Origin: an uncultured Enterobacterales bacterium
GTDB lineage: Bacteria > Pseudomonadota > Gammaproteobacteria > Enterobacterales > CALYQQ01
Direction: 5' to 3'
DNA length: 64,000 nt
Assembly (NCBI GenBank): GCA_945288535.1
Contig: CALYQQ010000011.1
Location: forward strand, 1 to 64,000
The notes below the pieces were generated by a model that saw nothing but the letters and a program-made list of their open reading frames with translations, had not been told where the DNA came from and did no database searches. Below, piece after piece: positions 61,737 to 64,000 of the stretch (its first letter is position 1; each line of letters starts with the position of its first letter). Made by a program: the position numbers and the translations under genes.

Positions 61737-62678
61737 CTAGATAGACATACTTTCTTTATTTAACCAATGTAGGTATTCTGAAACACCTTCAGCAACTGTT
61801 TTAAATGGTTTATCATAACCTGCCGCAGTTACTTTGTTCATATCAGCTTGAGTAAAAGATTGATAATGTCCTTTTAGATGTTCTGGAAAAGGAATATACT
61901 CGATAACGCCTTTTTTATGATAATTAATTACTGCATCCGCAACTGCCTGAAAAGATTCTGCTCGCCCTGTACCGCAATTAAATATGCCTGAAATACCTTT
62001 TTTCCAAAACCAAAGGTTAACTTGAGCAACATCGCCTACATAGATAAAATCGCGCCGAAAGTGTTCACTTCCCGCAAATAATTTTGGATTTTCACCTTTA
62101 TTTATTTGATTATTAAGGTGGAAGGCAACACTCGCCATACTTCCTTTGTGATTTTCTCGTGGTCCATATACATTAAAATAACGGAAACCACATACTTGAG
62201 AGTCAATTTCTGGCAGCAGTTTACGTACGTATTGATCAAATAAAAATTTGGAATAGCCATAGACATTTAAAGGCTTTTCATATTGACGTTCTTCTACAAA
62301 ATTATTATCACGTCCACCATACGTTGCAGCCGATGATGCATAAAGGAAAGGAATACGACGTTCCAAACAATAATGTAGTACTTCTTTGGAATACTGATAG
62401 TTATTATCCATCATATATTTACCATCCCACTCTGTTGTCGCAGAGCAAGCACCTTCATGGAATATTGCGTCAATATCCCCCAGCGGATCTCCAGCAATAA
62501 CGCTCATGAGAAACTCTTCTTTATCCATGTAATCGCTAATATCTAAATCAGCTAAATTAGAAAATTTAGTACCATCTTTAAGATTATCAACAACTAAAAT
62601 ATCCTGGTACCCTTGCTCATTAAGTGCTTTGATAATGTTACTGCCGATCATTCCGGCTCCGCCAGTTACTATAATCAT
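61737..62678 (-). CDS. hldD: ADP-L-glycero-D-manno-heptose-6-epimerase HldD
   Basis: Epimerises ADP-D-glycero-D-manno-heptose to the L,D form used by WaaC and WaaF. An extended short-chain dehydrogenase with the NADP-binding [14 protein letters not shown], the catalytic YGYSKFLFD (Tyr-x-x-x-Lys), and the family's SSAATYGGR and [16 protein letters not shown]. It has 313 residues against 310 in E. coli. AGGGGAT precedes the ATG. First gene of the hldD-waaF-waaC run. Confidence 0.97.
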   Translation of the reverse strand: MIIVTGGAGMIGSNIIKALNEQGYQDILVVDNLKDGTKFSNLADLDISDYMDKEEFLMSVIAGDPLGDIDAIFHEGACSATTEWDGKYMMDNNYQYSKEVLHYCLERRIPFLYASSAATYGGRDNNFVEERQYEKPLNVYGYSKFLFDQYVRKLLPEIDSQVCGFRYFNVYGPRENHKGSMASVAFHLNNQINKGENPKLFAGSEHFRRDFIYVGDVAQVNLWFWKKGISGIFNCGTGRAESFQAVADAVINYHKKGVIEYIPFPEHLKGHYQSFTQADMNKVTAAGYDKPFKTVAEGVSEYLHWLNKESMSI

Positions 62679-62878
62679 AAGATCCCCTTTTATTTATTCA
62701 TTAACGTAATTAAATGCCTCAAACGATAGAATAAAAACACATATTCTCATAACGTTACAACATTCTATGCGATAACTTATTGCTTAGTTCTATTATCTTA
62801 CGTTATACCCACTTAACATATGCTTATATCATGATTAGTGATTAGAAATAGTTAATTGTTATACACAGTAATTAATTA

Positions 62879-63964
62879 TCAATTTAATGATTGATTGCTC
62901 TGTAACAAATTAGCACGTTCATTTTGACTCGGTTCTATTTTAGAAAAAAGTACAGATTTTTTATTTTGCAAGAGCAAATATTGTATTGGTACAGGGAATA
63001 ATGATAATGACATTTGCAATTTTTGTTGATGTGTCAATGTATTTATAGACTTTGTTGGTTGGCCTGATAACGATTGTACAGATGTCGTATTACTTTCATC
63101 AATATTATTTAAGAAAATACGTTCGTTCTTTACCTTCTCTGTACTAAGCCTATTTTTCTTAAATTCGTTTGCTTCTAATTCTATTACAGCTATTGTATCT
63201 GTAGTGTCAACAAGCGTTCCATCATGCGCTTTTTCAGCTATTTTTTTTGTTTGTGTGAGCAATGCACTTGGAGTAACTAATGTTATATCAGCAGGCAATG
63301 TCGCTATTTCTTGTTGAAGAATTAATGCTGTTTCGGGATGAGGGTGGCCAATGACAACAACAAAACCTTTTTTGCGTGCAATATCAATAGCAATATTAAA
63401 TTGCCGGCGAATAGCATGCAAATTAATGTCATGATCAAGAAAAATATGCCGCTGTAGTGCCGGAACCCCTGATGCTAATGCGATTTGATAGCCTTTGCTT
63501 TTAGCAGATGTCATACTGTCGATAAAATAATAATCAGTCTGCTTTAGAACATTCATAACACGTTGCATCGCTGCACTATTTGCAGTCATCGCACTTCCCA
63601 TATGATTATTTATTCCTTTAGCATGGGGAATCTTTTTTATTGCCCGTTGTATGATTTTTTCTATTTCTTCTTGTCCCATCGAAGGTAGCAATGTATTTCG
63701 CTCAAGATTCTGTCGAGAAATAGGCGCCATCGGTAAATGGATTAAAATTTCCCTATCTTGTTGATATGCTTTCTTTGCCATTTCTAGACCATGCGGAGAG
63801 TCGGGTAGAATCGATATTGATATATTAGGTGATAACATCAAAATTTGGCTTTCTATTTTGTGTCGGTAACCAAAATCATCAATAACTATTGCCATTTGGC
63901 CTGCATAACTCATAGGCAACCATAGCAAACAACTTAAACTAATCAGCAAGCGACAAATGCGCAC
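62879..63964 (-). CDS. yibQ: Divergent polysaccharide deacetylase family protein YibQ
   Basis: A periplasmic protein of the divergent polysaccharide deacetylase family (DUF610); its reaction is not established. A signal peptide (ICRLLISLSCLLWLPMSYAGQ) is followed by the NodB-like fold with MAIVIDDFGYR, HLPMAP, GINNHMGSAMT and VVIGHPHPETA, which carry the family's Asp and His residues. GTG is the start, after AAGGAG. At 361 residues it exceeds E. coli YibQ (319); the last 90 or so residues are a polar, low-complexity tail with no clear domain. In E. coli it also lies near hldD. Confidence 0.92.
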   Translation of the reverse strand: MRICRLLISLSCLLWLPMSYAGQMAIVIDDFGYRHKIESQILMLSPNISISILPDSPHGLEMAKKAYQQDREILIHLPMAPISRQNLERNTLLPSMGQEEIEKIIQRAIKKIPHAKGINNHMGSAMTANSAAMQRVMNVLKQTDYYFIDSMTSAKSKGYQIALASGVPALQRHIFLDHDINLHAIRRQFNIAIDIARKKGFVVVIGHPHPETALILQQEIATLPADITLVTPSALLTQTKKIAEKAHDGTLVDTTDTIAVIELEANEFKKNRLSTEKVKNERIFLNNIDESNTTSVQSLSGQPTKSINTLTHQQKLQMSLSLFPVPIQYLLLQNKKSVLFSKIEPSQNERANLLQSNQSLN

Positions 63965-64000
63965 GATTTCTCCTTACAACACAAAACGATTTTTCTACTG

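Overview
The window looks like a chromosomal segment of an AT-rich gammaproteobacterium of the order Enterobacterales. Gene content and near full-length matches to Escherichia coli proteins (FrdA/B, EF-P, MreB, Fis, RNase G, TldD/PmbA) place it there. The strong A+T bias, the long gene-free stretches, an aroQ-type dehydroquinase beside accBC, and several genes broken by stops and frameshifts suggest a Morganellaceae-like, possibly host-associated lineage such as Arsenophonus. That placement is inference; no search was run.

Layout. 1-1.9 kb: the decayed 3' end of an RHS polymorphic-toxin gene on the minus strand, with a broken toxin tip and a broken small membrane protein that is probably its immunity gene. 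1.9-2.1 kb: tRNA-Gly(GCC) with a clear promoter. 2.2-16.1 kb: a conserved core block (orn, rsgA, psd, mscM, epmA, frdABCD, gdx, efp, epmB). EF-P and two of its modification enzymes (EpmA, EpmB) lie together. 16.2-22.6 kb: pmbA, darP, a barnase/barstar pair, a 2 kb AT-rich desert, and tldD; the two halves of the TldD/TldE protease are thus only about 4 kb apart. 23.2-34.3 kb: yhdP, rng, yhdE (maf), mreDCB and csrD, all on the minus strand (envelope transport, RNA decay, cell shape, Csr regulation). 34.3-35.3 kb: a spacer with a decayed ORF. 35.3-41.9 kb: aroQ, accBC, yhdT, panF, prmA, dusB, fis on the plus strand. 42.1-49.4 kb: a YjcE-type Na+/H+ antiporter, a TonB-dependent receptor, tyrB, an unrecognised 131-residue protein and a GNAT acetyltransferase. 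49.8-55.2 kb: the fruBKA fructose PTS operon behind two Cra sites, then an exported DUF4432 (aldose-epimerase-like) protein. 55.5-56.7 kb: a broken Tat-exported PLP aminotransferase gene. 56.8-64 kb: lipopolysaccharide core genes (waaA, waaL, waaC, waaF, hldD) and yibQ.

Most genes are ordinary housekeeping genes. The accessory interest lies in the RHS toxin/immunity ruin, the intact membrane-anchored barnase with its barstar, two tandem hairpins before the guanidinium exporter gene that resemble a degenerate guanidine-II riboswitch, and pseudogenes whose stop codons mostly look like single transitions from Gln or Trp codons. I found no CRISPR array, no intact insertion sequence and no prophage. 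Starts were reset from the ORF track where a ribosome binding site and homologue length argue for an internal start (orn, epmA, frdB, frdC, yhdE, mreD, aroQ, panF, prmA, dusB, TonB receptor, tyrB).
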